A model generated the notes under the pieces. It was not told the origin of the DNA and did no database searches. It worked only from the letters and a program-made list of their open reading frames with translations. 64,000 nt of DNA from Thereva unica (taxonomy: Eukaryota; Arthropoda; Insecta; Diptera; Therevidae): NCBI GenBank assembly GCA_949987705.1, contig OX465281.1, forward strand, positions 165,306,393 through 165,370,392, in the 5' to 3' direction. Numbering within the stretch: the first letter of the stretch is position 1; every line of letters starts with the position of its first letter. A program made the position numbers and the translations under genes. Shown one piece after another: positions 10,190 through 20,149 of the stretch.

Positions 10190-10526
10190 TGTTTTTATTA
10201 TAGTAGGGGTAGTTTTAACCCCTTAAGGGTTGAAAATAATTTATTTTTGCCTGACAGTTCGCCCACAATCGAATTTGAATCATAAACTTGAAAATTTTTT
10301 TTTCCAATTTTTGCCATTTTTCGCCAATTTAGGGGTAGTTTCAACCCTTTAGGACTACCCCTTATCATAAAGTGCGCCTTAATTTAGTACAAATCAACCC
10401 CCTTCTCAAATAAATATTTAAAAAAGTGCATTTCATCGCATTAGTTTTCATTATTATTGAAATAATCGCAAAAAAACCCTAAAAAGGGTGACGTTCTAGT
10501 TTTAGGACCGCGGGACCTCGATTTTC

Positions 10527-12704
10527 GTGATCAGCGACCCCAAAAACTATTGTTCTGTCTTTAACAATAAGCCAATCCCAGAGGAATCAACCTTTACATT
10601 TAACTTTAAAAAAGCCAACCTTGAGGAACTGTCATCCAAGCTCACTTCGGTCGATTTCAATTGGTTGCTCTCACCTAATGAGTTGGATGTCGATGTAGCC
10701 AGATTTTACTCCGTCCTGTATGAAACTTTCGCATCCTGTGTACCTATCGAGCCGTTAAAATCGTCCAGATCATCCCCACCGTGGTACAACTCCGAGTTGA
10801 GACGTACCAAAAACCTGAAGAATAAACTCTGGAAAACCTACCTGAAGAAGAAAGACACTGCGAGTTTCGATGCATTTCTCAATTGCTATGACCAATTTCA
10901 TGCTCTCTCCGAAACCCTCTATAAAGAGTACCTCAGAAACATGGAAGGTAAAGTGTATGGTGATCCCAGAGCATTCTTTCAATTTATCAACACAAAGAAA
11001 AAAGTTGATAATTACCCTTACACCATGCAATACGAGAACTCCCTTAGTTCTAATTCAGCCGAAATTTGTGAAAATTTTGCATCGTTCTTCCTCAAATCTT
11101 TCTCGTCCCCTATATTCCAACCAGATGAAGACAATTTTCGACATATCAATGCAATCCAAACGGCTCAAAACTTTTCCCTGTCTATAACCAGGGATGATAT
11201 CTCGAAACATATAAATGAACTTCCACAAGATTTTTCGTCCGGCCCTGATGGAGTCCCTCCAGCTGTTCTAAAATCCTGTGCAGGGGCCCTACTGTCTCCT
11301 CTTCTTTGTTTATTTCAAAAATCCCTAAATAAAGGGCGCTTCCCAACCTTATGGAAGAACTCTTTTATAATACCTGTCCATAAGAAAGGCTGTAAAAACG
11401 AAATATCTAATTATAGGCCAATTGCGAAGTTGTCGTCTATACCAAAACTCTTCGAATCTATTATTTATTCTGCTATCGCCCCTATCTGCAAGAGGCTTAT
11501 CTCAACAAACCAACATGGTTTTCTTGCAGCCCGTTCCACTACTACTAATTTACTGGAGTTCTCTTCACACACAATTAGAGGCTTTGTCACTGGCTGCCAA
11601 ACTGATTGTGTCTATACAGATTTTAGTAAGGCTTTCGACAAGCTCTCCCACTCTATTATAGTTCTTAAACTAAAGAAATTAGGCTTTCCGCATGCCCTTG
11701 TGGATTGGTTCCAGTCGTACTTAGCCGATAGAACCTACCAGGTTCTATTCCGCGGAGTCAAATCGAAGAATATCGAAGCGTCCTCTGGAGTCCCACAAGG
11801 CAGTCATCTTGGCCCTCTTCTTTTTATTTTATCAATTGACGATATTGTTACACTGCTAAGGCACTGTAAAATCCTTATTTACGCTGATGACATCAAACTG
11901 TATCGCCACATAAGGAGTATAGAGGATTGCAAACTTCTGCAAGCAGATCTAAACACCTTCTATTCTTGGTGTTCCAACAACAACCTTGTGCTTAATATTA
12001 GTAAATGCGAGATCATGACTTTTTGTAGGAAACGTGGTGTTATAACTTATGACTATACTTTCCTTCACAACAAGGTCTCCCGTACTGAATCTGTAATCGA
12101 TCTTGGGGTTAGGTTAGAAAGTAAGTTGGATTTCTCCACCCACATCAATTATATCTCCTCTAAGGGCAATTCAGTCCTGGGATTTATAAAAAGATGGTCC
12201 AAAGAGTTCAACAACCCCCTCGTCACTAAACACCTGTACGTATCTTTGGTTAGGCCTTTGCTTGACTACGCTTCCCAGGTATGGTCTCCTTACTACTCCT
12301 CCCATGTTAGTAGAATCGAATCGGTTCAAAGGAAGTTCGTCCGGTTTGCACTCAGCCACCTCCCGTGGGATGACCCACTCGCTCTTCCGCCTTATGAGAA
12401 CAGACTTAAATTGCTCAACTTAAGCTCCCTCCATAAGCGCCGTGAGGTCACTGACGTTATATTCGTTCATCGACTGATGAATGACAAGGTGGACTCTGAT
12501 TTCTTAAGAAACCGCGCGTCATTTAGAGTGAATAACTACAACCTGAGAGGTGAACCTCTCTTGCACATTAATTCCTCTAACACCAATTATGGCATGTTCG
12601 AACCCGTTAATCGCATGCTTATAAATACTAACAACAATAGGAGTGTGTTTAGCTTGCTAACCAGTGAAGTTGTCCTTAAAAGGACACTTCTCAATGTGGC
12701 GTGA
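10527..12704 (+). CDS. LINE ORF2: reverse transcriptase polyprotein lacking endonuclease
   Basis: This is an unbroken 725-residue frame. The first seven residues, from a GTG at 10527, come from the foldback arm; LINE sequence begins at 10548. After a helical pre-RT region come FSSGPDGVPPAVLKSC, NYRPIAKLSSIPKLFE, YTDFSKAFDKL, SGVPQGSHLGPLLFIL and the catalytic YADD at residues 452-455, then the thumb and a C-terminal domain ending NYGMFEPVNRM. The endonuclease that would start ORF2 is missing through 5' truncation. Motif wording fits the CR1/Jockey group. The lack of any stop suggests recent insertion. It would act in target-primed reverse transcription. Confidence 0.87.
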   Translation: MISDPKNYCSVFNNKPIPEESTFTFNFKKANLEELSSKLTSVDFNWLLSPNELDVDVARFYSVLYETFASCVPIEPLKSSRSSPPWYNSELRRTKNLKNKLWKTYLKKKDTASFDAFLNCYDQFHALSETLYKEYLRNMEGKVYGDPRAFFQFINTKKKVDNYPYTMQYENSLSSNSAEICENFASFFLKSFSSPIFQPDEDNFRHINAIQTAQNFSLSITRDDISKHINELPQDFSSGPDGVPPAVLKSCAGALLSPLLCLFQKSLNKGRFPTLWKNSFIIPVHKKGCKNEISNYRPIAKLSSIPKLFESIIYSAIAPICKRLISTNQHGFLAARSTTTNLLEFSSHTIRGFVTGCQTDCVYTDFSKAFDKLSHSIIVLKLKKLGFPHALVDWFQSYLADRTYQVLFRGVKSKNIEASSGVPQGSHLGPLLFILSIDDIVTLLRHCKILIYADDIKLYRHIRSIEDCKLLQADLNTFYSWCSNNNLVLNISKCEIMTFCRKRGVITYDYTFLHNKVSRTESVIDLGVRLESKLDFSTHINYISSKGNSVLGFIKRWSKEFNNPLVTKHLYVSLVRPLLDYASQVWSPYYSSHVSRIESVQRKFVRFALSHLPWDDPLALPPYENRLKLLNLSSLHKRREVTDVIFVHRLMNDKVDSDFLRNRASFRVNNYNLRGEPLLHINSSNTNYGMFEPVNRMLINTNNNRSVFSLLTSEVVLKRTLLNVA

Positions 12705-12859
12705 CTCTCTGCGTGCCTCACTACCTTATTAGTTTTGCATGCTTCTCTGTTTAATGTTTTTGAACTTTTATGTTTTTATTATTTTATGTTTGCATGGTAA
12801 AATTTCCCAGCCCTGCTGGGAAGTGCGCCTTCTGCGTTAGAAGAGAAACTCTATATATG

Positions 12860-12914
<55 letters not shown>
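12705..12914 (+). other. LINE 3' UTR, first half
   Basis: It contains the motif AGTGCGCCTTCTGCGTTAG near 12820-12840 and then (TA)n. The same arrangement is found on the minus strand at about 5515-5650. Confidence 0.6.
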
Positions 12915-13475
<561 letters not shown>

Positions 13476-13985
13476 ATGCTTAACTGAAAAGTGCGCCTTC
13501 TGTGCTAGAAGGGTTAACTCTAGAAAAACCTTTAGTTATTTTGGAACACCCCCCCCTAGTTTTCAATGAACTATATTGTAGGGGTAGTTTTAACCCCTTA
13601 AGGGTTGAAAATAATTTATTTCTGCCTGGCAGTACGCCCACAATTGAATTTGAAGCATAAAAATGGAAAAAATTTTTTTACAATTTTTGCCATTTTTCGC
13701 CAATTTAGGGGTACTTTCAACCCTTTACGAGTAGCCCTTACCATTAAGTTCGCCTTAATTTAGTATAAATCAACCCCCTTCGCAAATAAATATTAAAAAA
13801 ATGCATTTCATCGCATTAGTTTTCATCATTACTGAAATAATCGCGAAACTCCCTAAAAAGGGGTATTTTTTGCATTTTTAGTGGTGACGCCCTAATTTTA
13901 GGACCGCGGGACCTCGATTTTCGCGATCAGCGACCCCAAAAACGTTTAGGGTTCGATTTTATTAACGGTGTTATTTTGGAACACC

Positions 13986-14290
13986 ATAATACGCGTTTTG
14001 AATGGACTAAAGATATGATTTCGTTTGTTAATAGAACAACTCGACTGTGGAATAATCTCTCGCAGTCAGTATTTCCGAGCTCCTATAACATCCAAGAGTT
14101 CAAACGCAGGGTTCATCACCACCTTCTTCAATACCCATCCCGTACCTTTTAACCCTTGACCTATACCCCCCACCCCTCCCCCGTACTAAGCTTACTGCTA
14201 GACATTGCACCATGACGTGACAAATGACATGACGGACTAGTAGTACAAAGGGTGACTCCTGAGCTTAGCACTGCCACATAAAAAAAAAAC
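13986..14290 (+). pseudogene. CR1/Jockey-like RT remnant, C-terminus, 3' UTR and poly-A
   Basis: Directly after the foldback element the frame reads NTRFEWTKDMISFVNRTTRL, then WNNLSQSVFPSSYNIQEFKR, and ends YPSRTF at a TAA near 14150. This is the usual C-terminal end of CR1/Jockey-type RT proteins and continues the remnant that breaks off at 8942. A short 3' UTR ends in an A run at 14279-14290. That run abuts the integrase of a minus-strand Ty3/gypsy element. Confidence 0.75.
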
Positions 14291-14363
14291 CTACCTTGGC
14301 CAAATAGGTATCCCATACTCGGTGGTTATCCGCCACATAGACACGCAGCATAGATTTCACGTT

Positions 14364-14591
14364 TTAGTTCTTGCGTTCCGAAGAGTTAGCCTGGGGGTGG
14401 TAAAATGCCGTATATTTGACTGCTACCCCATATTCGGCGTTGAGCTTTTTGAATACTTCTGACTTAAATTGAGGACCATTGTCACAAATCAGGAGCTGAG
14501 GTATACCGAAAAGGAGGAAATAATTCTCTTCCAGTACACGACATATCGGGGGAGCGGTGGCAGAACGCAATGGAAAGAACAAGGGGAACAT
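14364..14591 (-). pseudogene. pol: integrase core fragment (Ty3/gypsy)
   Basis: The frame is 75 residues and includes the second catalytic Asp (LLICDNGPQFKSEVF) and the catalytic Glu in HPQANSSERKN. The stop after ERKN is a nonsense change: the same frame continues KSMLRVYVADNHRVWDTYL before it is cut at 14291. Upstream, the segment holding the first catalytic Asp (CIDLIGP) lies between this frame and the RT frame, after a frameshift near 14650. Confidence 0.78.
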
Positions 14592-14620
14592 AGAGCGAGT
14601 GGAGCGAGGTGATGGTCCAA

Positions 14621-16303
14621 TTAGGTCGATGCAAATACATTCCCACGGTCGGCCACAACTCTTGGTACCATTAATCCGCTGACCTTTTTGCGTTCTGGCT
14701 TAGTTGACTGGCAAACTGCGCAACGTTTAACGTAGGATGCGATATCGCTTTTCATTTTAGGCCAATAAAATCGCTGGGCAAGCCGATCATAGGTCTTCTT
14801 AACAAAACCATGTCCTGCGGTTGGGGCGTCATGTGCCTCCAACATGATTTTCTTACGTTCCGACTGAGTCACGACCTTTCTCCAACTGGAACCTTCCTGA
14901 GCCAACCCGGGGTATTTTGGACGAATGTACTTCCAAAGGTTACCGTCTTCGTATCGCCAATCCGGAAAATGTTCTGGGTCGCCTCGTACTTGTGTGGTCA
15001 TGCGTTCATACCAGCTGTGGGGCTTCGAGGCGTCGTTGCTGAGACAATCGAGGGCAGGGACCGATCTTGACAGCAAATCTGGTAGTCGGTGTTCCTTGCC
15101 CTCCTTATGGATGATTTCAAAATCGTACTGGTGCAGCCGAATCGCCCATCTCACCAGACGTCCCGTGGGGTCTTTTAAATTGTGCAGCCATACTAAGGAC
15201 GCGTGATCGGTTACCACCTTGAACTTGGTCCCTTTAATATATGGTCGTAGTTTCTCTATAGCCCATAATACTGCTAAACATTCGCGTTCGGTTGTCGAGT
15301 AGTTCCGTTCTGGACGGCTTAATGATCTACTGAGGTATGCTATGACTTTGTCCTGGCCCTCCTGTTGTTGTGTGAGGACCGCACCTAAACCATGGCCTGA
15401 CGCATCGGTGTGGGTGATGAAAGGGAGTTCAAAGTTGGGACAAGTTAAAATAGGTGCACTTACCAGGTTATTTTTTGCCCTCCTGAAAGCTTCTTCGCAC
15501 TGTGGCGTCCAGATGAACTTTCGTCCCTTCTTCAACAGCTCTGTGATCGGGGCAATAAGTGTTGCAAAATTGGGTATGAAACGTCGGTACCAGGATACTG
15601 TGCCTATAAACTTTCTCACTTCTGATACCGATTTTGGGACGGCTATGTCTAGGAGGCCTTGAACCTTCCCAGGGTCGACCTGTAGTCCATTTTCGCCGAC
15701 TATGTACCCTAGGTACCTTAATTCTGCCCTGCAGAACTCGCACTTCTCGAAGTTAATAACCAAGCCTGCTTGCCAAAGCTTATCCAAAACTTCCCTTAAT
15801 GCTTGCTGGTGCTCCTCAAATGTCGGGGTGACAATAATTATGTCGTCAAGGTAGACCAAAATGCGATCATCCAAGGTCCCTGCCAGCACTCTATCGATCA
15901 GACGTTGCCAAGTAGCTGGAAAGTTTGTCAGACCGAAAGACATCCTACTAAATTGAAATAGTCCTCTGCCTGGAACAGTGAAGGCTGTATACTGTCTAGA
16001 CCCCTCCGCCACAGGAACTTGCCAAAGTGCGGACTTAATGTCTAAGGACGACAAATACTTGGCATCTCGCAATTTGTCCAATGTAGCAGATACGAATGGT
16101 ATTGGGTAAGCGTCCTTCTTCGTTACTTTATTTAACTTTCGAAAGTCCACGCAAAAGCGGTATTTTCCGTCCTTCTTTTTAACTAAGACGACGGGTGACG
16201 ACCAGGCACTGTTCGATGGTTCGACAACTCCTGCTTCCAGCATTTCGTCCAGCTGCTCGTGGATTAATTTCTGCATCGCTGGTGCTCTACCTTGTCGGTA
16301 CAA
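14621..16303 (-). CDS. pol: pol: reverse transcriptase, RNase H and integrase zinc-binding region
   Basis: The uninterrupted frame is 560 residues. RT motifs run from VVLVKKKDGKYRFCVDFRKL (38-57) through SSLDIKSALWQVP with Asp88, to MSFGLTNFP and the catalytic YLDD at 151-154. RNase H carries HTDASGHGLGAVL (Asp300), an ECLAVLWAIEKLR helix and VTDHASLVW. Near residues 490-540 a His-His-Cys-Cys integrase zinc site is visible (AHDAPTAGH and CAVCQ). The frame ends early through a frameshift in integrase, and its start near 16303 also sits at a frameshift. It would be the polymerase of the element. Confidence 0.85.
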   Translation of the reverse strand: MYRQGRAPAMQKLIHEQLDEMLEAGVVEPSNSAWSSPVVLVKKKDGKYRFCVDFRKLNKVTKKDAYPIPFVSATLDKLRDAKYLSSLDIKSALWQVPVAEGSRQYTAFTVPGRGLFQFSRMSFGLTNFPATWQRLIDRVLAGTLDDRILVYLDDIIIVTPTFEEHQQALREVLDKLWQAGLVINFEKCEFCRAELRYLGYIVGENGLQVDPGKVQGLLDIAVPKSVSEVRKFIGTVSWYRRFIPNFATLIAPITELLKKGRKFIWTPQCEEAFRRAKNNLVSAPILTCPNFELPFITHTDASGHGLGAVLTQQQEGQDKVIAYLSRSLSRPERNYSTTERECLAVLWAIEKLRPYIKGTKFKVVTDHASLVWLHNLKDPTGRLVRWAIRLHQYDFEIIHKEGKEHRLPDLLSRSVPALDCLSNDASKPHSWYERMTTQVRGDPEHFPDWRYEDGNLWKYIRPKYPGLAQEGSSWRKVVTQSERKKIMLEAHDAPTAGHGFVKKTYDRLAQRFYWPKMKSDIASYVKRCAVCQSTKPERKKVSGLMVPRVVADRGNVFAST

Positions 16304-16470
16304 CCTAACTTGGTTCCCATTTTCGCCTTCGCTTCGTCCACCAGTTGGTCTAACTCCCGCTGTTGACTAGGTGAAAGTTTCGATCTACATTCCAGAGCAC
16401 TCACCTGAATTTCCGAATTCGCCTCGCGGAACTTCCAACTGTTTTCCGTGAAATCAGGCGAAACACCCAT
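16264..16470 (-). pseudogene. protease-RT linker fragment
   Basis: It is in the same frame as the protease, separated from it by one TAG at about 16471-16476, where a Trp codon would be expected after LLGIDF. It reads GVSPDFTENSWKFREA and a Leu-rich linker that precedes RT in Ty3/gypsy proteins. It then goes out of frame where RT begins. Confidence 0.65.
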
Positions 16471-16476
16471 CTTCCG

Positions 16477-16749
16477 CTAAAAGTCGATGCCCAGTAGAAT
16501 GGAGTGCTCTAGTTCCGGTATAACTAGAGCTTCGCATACCAAGACTTTACCCTCTAAGGTGATGGGGAGGTTCACTACTCCTGTAATACTTACGGGTTTC
16601 CCATCCGCTAAACGTACCTTGCTGTTCGCCGGTTGCCATACCTTGAAGTTCATCCTTCTCAGTTTCTTCCAGCCTGGTCCGCCGATTACCGTCCTACTTG
16701 ACCCGGAGTCCAGCAACACACAAAATTCTACCCCTAACACTTCCACCAC
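16477..16749 (-). CDS. retroviral-type aspartic protease
   Basis: The 90-residue frame has the active-site triad DSG at residues 14-16 (CVLLDSGSSRTVIGG). A flap region rich in Gly and Val follows (RLADGKPVSITGVVNLPITL). The closing motif is HSILLGIDF, the hydrophobic-hydrophobic-Gly motif of this fold. Such enzymes act as dimers to cut Gag and Pol. It lies between the CCHC gag end and RT, as expected. A TAG follows at once. Confidence 0.83.
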   Translation of the reverse strand: MVEVLGVEFCVLLDSGSSRTVIGGPGWKKLRRMNFKVWQPANSKVRLADGKPVSITGVVNLPITLEGKVLVCEALVIPELEHSILLGIDF

Positions 16750-16889
16750 TTAGTGGGGACGCTCATCATTTTCACTATTGTTAAAAATATAGTCCACGGT
16801 TACGTGCTGAGCCTCTCCACCTTCGGCTGGCCAGAGTTCTTCTTCGGTCGGACGTGCTACGGCTCTCTCCGGAATACCCGACCCGCCGT

Positions 16890-17264
16890 TTAAGCTCGGG
16901 CTCCCGGTTCGTTTCCCGCTTCTTGACGAGGTTCCGCGGCCCTTGGCGCTTGGGTCTCCGCTCCTGGGTTACATCGTGTGCATTGAGGACGAATCGTGCC
17001 GGGTGCGCTACACCCGAAACACCTTCTCACTTGGCATTGTCGCGCAAAGTGTCCAGTACGGCCACACCTAAAACATCTCCTACCTGTTGCTGGCCTCTTA
17101 TTGCTGAGATTGGACTCGACGGCTGAAACCGCATGGGATTCTACCGACACATAGGCCAGATCCGGTTCTAACAGAGTTTGGTTGCGTCTGGAAGGAGGGG
17201 AACAAAAGCCTCTGCCGAAACCCGGATGGCTTCCAATTGACGTCCTAACTGTACCAGCTGACAT
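16890..17264 (-). pseudogene. gag: gag nucleocapsid region with CCHC zinc knuckles
   Basis: The frame contains one clean knuckle (CFRCGRTGHFARQC) followed by a second cysteine cluster (CFGCSAPGTIRPQC, with its His replaced), then an Arg- and Pro-rich tail. Zinc knuckles bind the element RNA during packaging. The frame differs from the capsid-like frame upstream, so a frameshift lies near 17170-17260. Confidence 0.75.
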
Positions 17265-17878
17265 ACTGATTCAACTTCCATCAGTCCTAATTGGGTTTGG
17301 TAGAAGGGATGAATATTCCTTTTAAGTATCCTTAGCTGTTGGGCTTCCGAAAGGGGATCGCTCATCCGCGAGAACATATTTTTCATTGTTGCGACATAAA
17401 TCCCTATTGCTTCGTCCTTTCTTTGTGTCCTCCTGCGAATTTCTTCCTCGAGCCGATCGTCGTAGTCTGGTGGGAGGAACTCCTTTCTCAGCTCCCTGAC
17501 CAGATCGTTCCACGAATGGCAGGAGTCTTTATAAGCCCTATACCATATTAATGTTCGACCCGTAAACAAGTCCAATGCAGCTTGGTAAAGTTGACCTTTC
17601 GTAACGCCCCTGGCTTCGGCCATCTCGTTTACTCGCTCCAAAAACGAATTGACCGACTGTCCTTGTTCGCCCGAAAACCGGATACCCCATTTGTGGACTT
17701 GTGCTTGGACCCTATGGCTCGTCATCACTGTTGCCGGTATCGATAAATCCGCGGCCGCTTCCGAAGAATCATCCTCCACATCTTCACCGTCCGCCTTTAT
17801 CTGTAGTGAGCCCAGAAGCACAATCAAATCAGCCCTAATACGTGTCTTCTCTTTTTTATGTTCCTTTTCCACCGCCAC
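17168..17878 (-). CDS. gag: gag capsid-like region
   Basis: The 236-residue frame contains a Gag capsid-like domain: WGIRFSGEQGQSVNSFLERV, then YQAALDLFTGRTLIWYRAYK, then WNDLVRELRKEFLPPDYDDR and a helical C-terminal region (QLRILKRNIHPFYQTQL). Such wording is common in Ty3/gypsy Gag, which builds the virus-like particle. It starts at a GTG within the end of the N-terminal gag frame, so the start reflects a frameshift at about 17860-17880. Confidence 0.78.
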   Translation of the reverse strand: MAVEKEHKKEKTRIRADLIVLLGSLQIKADGEDVEDDSSEAAADLSIPATVMTSHRVQAQVHKWGIRFSGEQGQSVNSFLERVNEMAEARGVTKGQLYQAALDLFTGRTLIWYRAYKDSCHSWNDLVRELRKEFLPPDYDDRLEEEIRRRTQRKDEAIGIYVATMKNMFSRMSDPLSEAQQLRILKRNIHPFYQTQLGLMEVESVCQLVQLGRQLEAIRVSAEAFVPLLPDATKLC

Positions 17879-18173
17879 TCATCCTTCCAAGAGCCCACTC
17901 TATTTTTGTGAATAATTTCTTATATTCACTTGACTCCACATCCCCCTGGAAGGACTCATACAGAAGGTTTATTTCGCTCAATTTCTTCTGGAGCGCCTGT
18001 AAGTCCTCCTCATATGAAAAAGGGTAAGGATCCAGGATGGTTGGACCGCACTCCTTCACCACCTTCCACGCTGCCCGTAAATCCGTTCTCATTTCATCCA
18101 CCTTTCCAATGGGCAGCCCCCTGATGGCCATCTCGTAGCCCAACTCTTCTTGGTTAAGACGGTTTATTTCCAT
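17856..18173 (-). CDS. gag: gag N-terminal region
   Basis: This 105-residue frame starts at an ATG (MEINRLNQEELGYEMAIRGL) and is helical and charged. LNQEELGYEMAIRGLP is a pattern I associate with N-termini of insect Ty3/gypsy Gag proteins. A frameshift near its end moves the capsid part to another frame. The ATG is preceded on the minus strand by AT-rich leader sequence. Confidence 0.68.
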   Translation of the reverse strand: MEINRLNQEELGYEMAIRGLPIGKVDEMRTDLRAAWKVVKECGPTILDPYPFSYEEDLQALQKKLSEINLLYESFQGDVESSEYKKLFTKIEWALGRMSGGGKGT

Positions 18174-19199
18174 TGTATAATTAATAACTAATAACTAGGC
18201 TTAAATATATATAACTTTTCCCTTACACCTTTTCTCCAACCATAAATATATATAAAAAAAATCCTCTTTCCAATATGTATTTCCTATTCTACTCCTCTAT
18301 TCCTAACAATGAGCCTGAAACAACTCAATCCACTGAGGCTGGAAAATTGGGTCACTGACTACAATACCTTGTAGAGTTCAATGTCATGTAGCTTGGAATT
18401 TCCACTAAAATCACGCTGGATAAATGCGAGCTACCGATCTATTCTAGTCGTATACGTCTATCTCCCTCTTAAACAAAATTAACTCCTAGAATTCATTCTA
18501 CACTCTTGTTCATTACGAATTTTCCTCTACTCCTCAACCATTAATGAACCTAAAAATTATCAACGAACTCGTTGTTGATACTATGATCCAATCAGTATCG
18601 ATCACGTGAGCGTAAGGTGGCTATCACGCTACTATCGGGCACGAAAATCTATGTATTTAAGAAAAATATATATTCGTGGAAAGAAGTGTAGAAAAAAAAT
18701 ACGGAATCGCTGTAGAAATGCGATTAAAATAACAACAAAAATTTAGTCCTGTGAAGTGAAAGGAAAAGAAAAATATGTGCGTATGTGTGGCAAAAAAATA
18801 AAAAATATATATATGATATAAGTGTGGGGCGGAAAGAAAGAAAAAAAAATGTAAAATTAAATGTTTAAATTAATCGGGCAAAAAAAAGTAGATAATACAT
18901 TTAGTGAGAACGTAAAATAAAAGAAACGGATAACGGAGATATTTCGTCAAGAATGCGGTAAGTACATGCAAATCCAAAATCTCGACGACCATGCGGTTAT
19001 GCAACAACTTGTTGCCCTGCGACCTAATGCTTCCGCAACATCCGCCTCCACGCGGTTATGTTGCAACTTGTTTCTGTTTCTCCTCTCCCGGCAATTTTGT
19101 TGAACTATCTTTATTATTTACTCCACTTAATCCTCACGGTCACCGCCCACTTACTCAGTGAACTCGGTTCACTGTAGGAGTAACGATATTACCTAATGG
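18174..19199 (-). other. long non-coding leader of the minus-strand gypsy element
   Basis: AT-rich sequence between gag and the tRNA-Lys-like site, with no ORF of note. About 1.3 kb of leader (excluding the TIR element) is long for Ty3/gypsy, so part may be older host or other element sequence. Confidence 0.4.
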
Positions 19200-19513
19200 G
19201 CCGTCCACACTACGCGGACTTAGATCCTACGCGCTTTTCGCCGTACGGCCTCTGACAAAAGCGCGCATGAGTTCTGAATCGTGAGCAAATTGAGAAAACA
19301 AATCAATTTTTGTTTGAAAAGGCATACGCGCTTTTGAAAAGCCCGTATTGTGTAGACGTACAATGTACGTTTTTAAGCACAGCCTTTGGTCCGCGCAGTT
19401 TGGCTGTACTGCCTTTGCCATTAAAAATATCGCAAAAAAAGGCATTAAACTCTATATGAAAAAAAGAGGCAAAAGCGCGTATGACCTAAATCCGCGTAGT
19501 GTGGATGCACCAT
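19200..19513. mobile_element. small TIR element (about 310 bp)
   Basis: The ends are imperfect inverted repeats of about 28 bp: CCGTCCACACTACGCGGA near 19203 and TCCGCGTAGTGTGGATGC near 19489-19506. The interior has several GCGCTTTTG-type subterminal motifs. It has no transposase and is therefore non-autonomous. Superfamily not assigned. Confidence 0.7.
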
Positions 19514-19850
19514 AAGTCTCCTTATTCGTTTTCCATATGACAATTTTATTTTTACCAGGAATATTATAAAAAACAAATTTGAAAAAAAAAATAGAATATA
19601 AATGCGGGAAAACTTTATTACTTGGGATTTATTTTAAAGTTTCAATTAAAACCGAATAACGACTTTCGTGCGTTTTGACGTTTATTTCCAGGGTAAGAGT
19701 GTAATGACAAACGTCTACTCTTGTTCTCAATTTTCGAAAACAATTTCTTTCCCTTAAAAAAATCAATAATAAATACTGCCTATTTGACAAAAGTTAGGCA
19801 AAATTTCTAACTGACACGCAATTCAATAATTATTTTATTTTCAAACAAAT
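19514..19850. other. AT-rich sequence, nothing recognised
   Basis: No ORF, RNA or element end was recognised between the small TIR element and the tRNA-like sequence. Confidence 0.4.
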
Positions 19851-19923
19851 GCCCGGCTAGCTCAGTCGGTAGAGCATGAGACTCTTAATGTCAGGGTCGT
19901 GTGTTCGAGTCCCACGTTGGGCG
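19851..19923 (+). tRNA. tRNA-Lys (anticodon CTT)-like sequence, possibly a pseudogene or extended primer site
   Basis: A 73-nt cloverleaf can be drawn: acceptor GCCCGGC, A box TAGCTCAGTCGGTAGAGCA, anticodon loop CTCTTAA, B box GTTCGAGTCCC. The anticodon stem has a G-G mismatch and the T stem a T-C mismatch, so function is doubtful. The sequence is followed by CCA (19924-19926), which nuclear tRNA genes do not usually encode. The minus strand from 19926 reads TGGCGCCCAACGTGGG, the standard tRNA-Lys primer-binding site, in the same orientation as the gypsy element to the left. It may therefore be reverse-transcribed primer tRNA. Confidence 0.6.
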
Positions 19924-19955
19924 CCAAAATGTTACGTGCCAATTTGTGCCGGTAG

Positions 19956-19958
<3 letters not shown>

Positions 19959-20007
<49 letters not shown>
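19959..20007. repeat. (TA)n microsatellite
   Basis: A pure TA tract in which the Helitron-like copy A begins. Confidence 0.9.
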
Positions 20008-20008
<1 letters not shown>

Positions 20009-20149
20009 TAGCTGGGACCCGGTGCGCCTACGCTGCACCCATAAGTCAATAGTAAACAATAAAAACCATCCACTGACTTAATATTTTTCGAGATATGAAT
20101 TTTACACAGATGAAATGCCTCAAAGAACATGGGTCTTGCGTCGGCCGCC

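Larger units (their letters stand above)
14291..19960 (-). mobile_element. Ty3/gypsy LTR retrotransposon, decayed, minus strand
   Basis: Reading right to left: a possible LTR end and tRNA-Lys-type primer site near 19926, a leader, gag, CCHC knuckles, protease, RT, RNase H and integrase. The integrase is cut at 14291 by the poly-A end of a LINE, so the 3' LTR is absent. At least five frame changes or stops split the coding region. It is distinct from the mdg1/412-like elements at either end of the window. Confidence 0.83.

Noticed and set aside
15342..15662. Plus-strand ORFs opposite the gypsy pol
   Set aside because: Shadows of the minus-strand RT/RNase H frame.
19943..19960. Second tRNA start (GTGCCGGTAGCTCA)
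   Set aside because: Only 14 bases resemble the D-arm side before (TA)n; too short to call.
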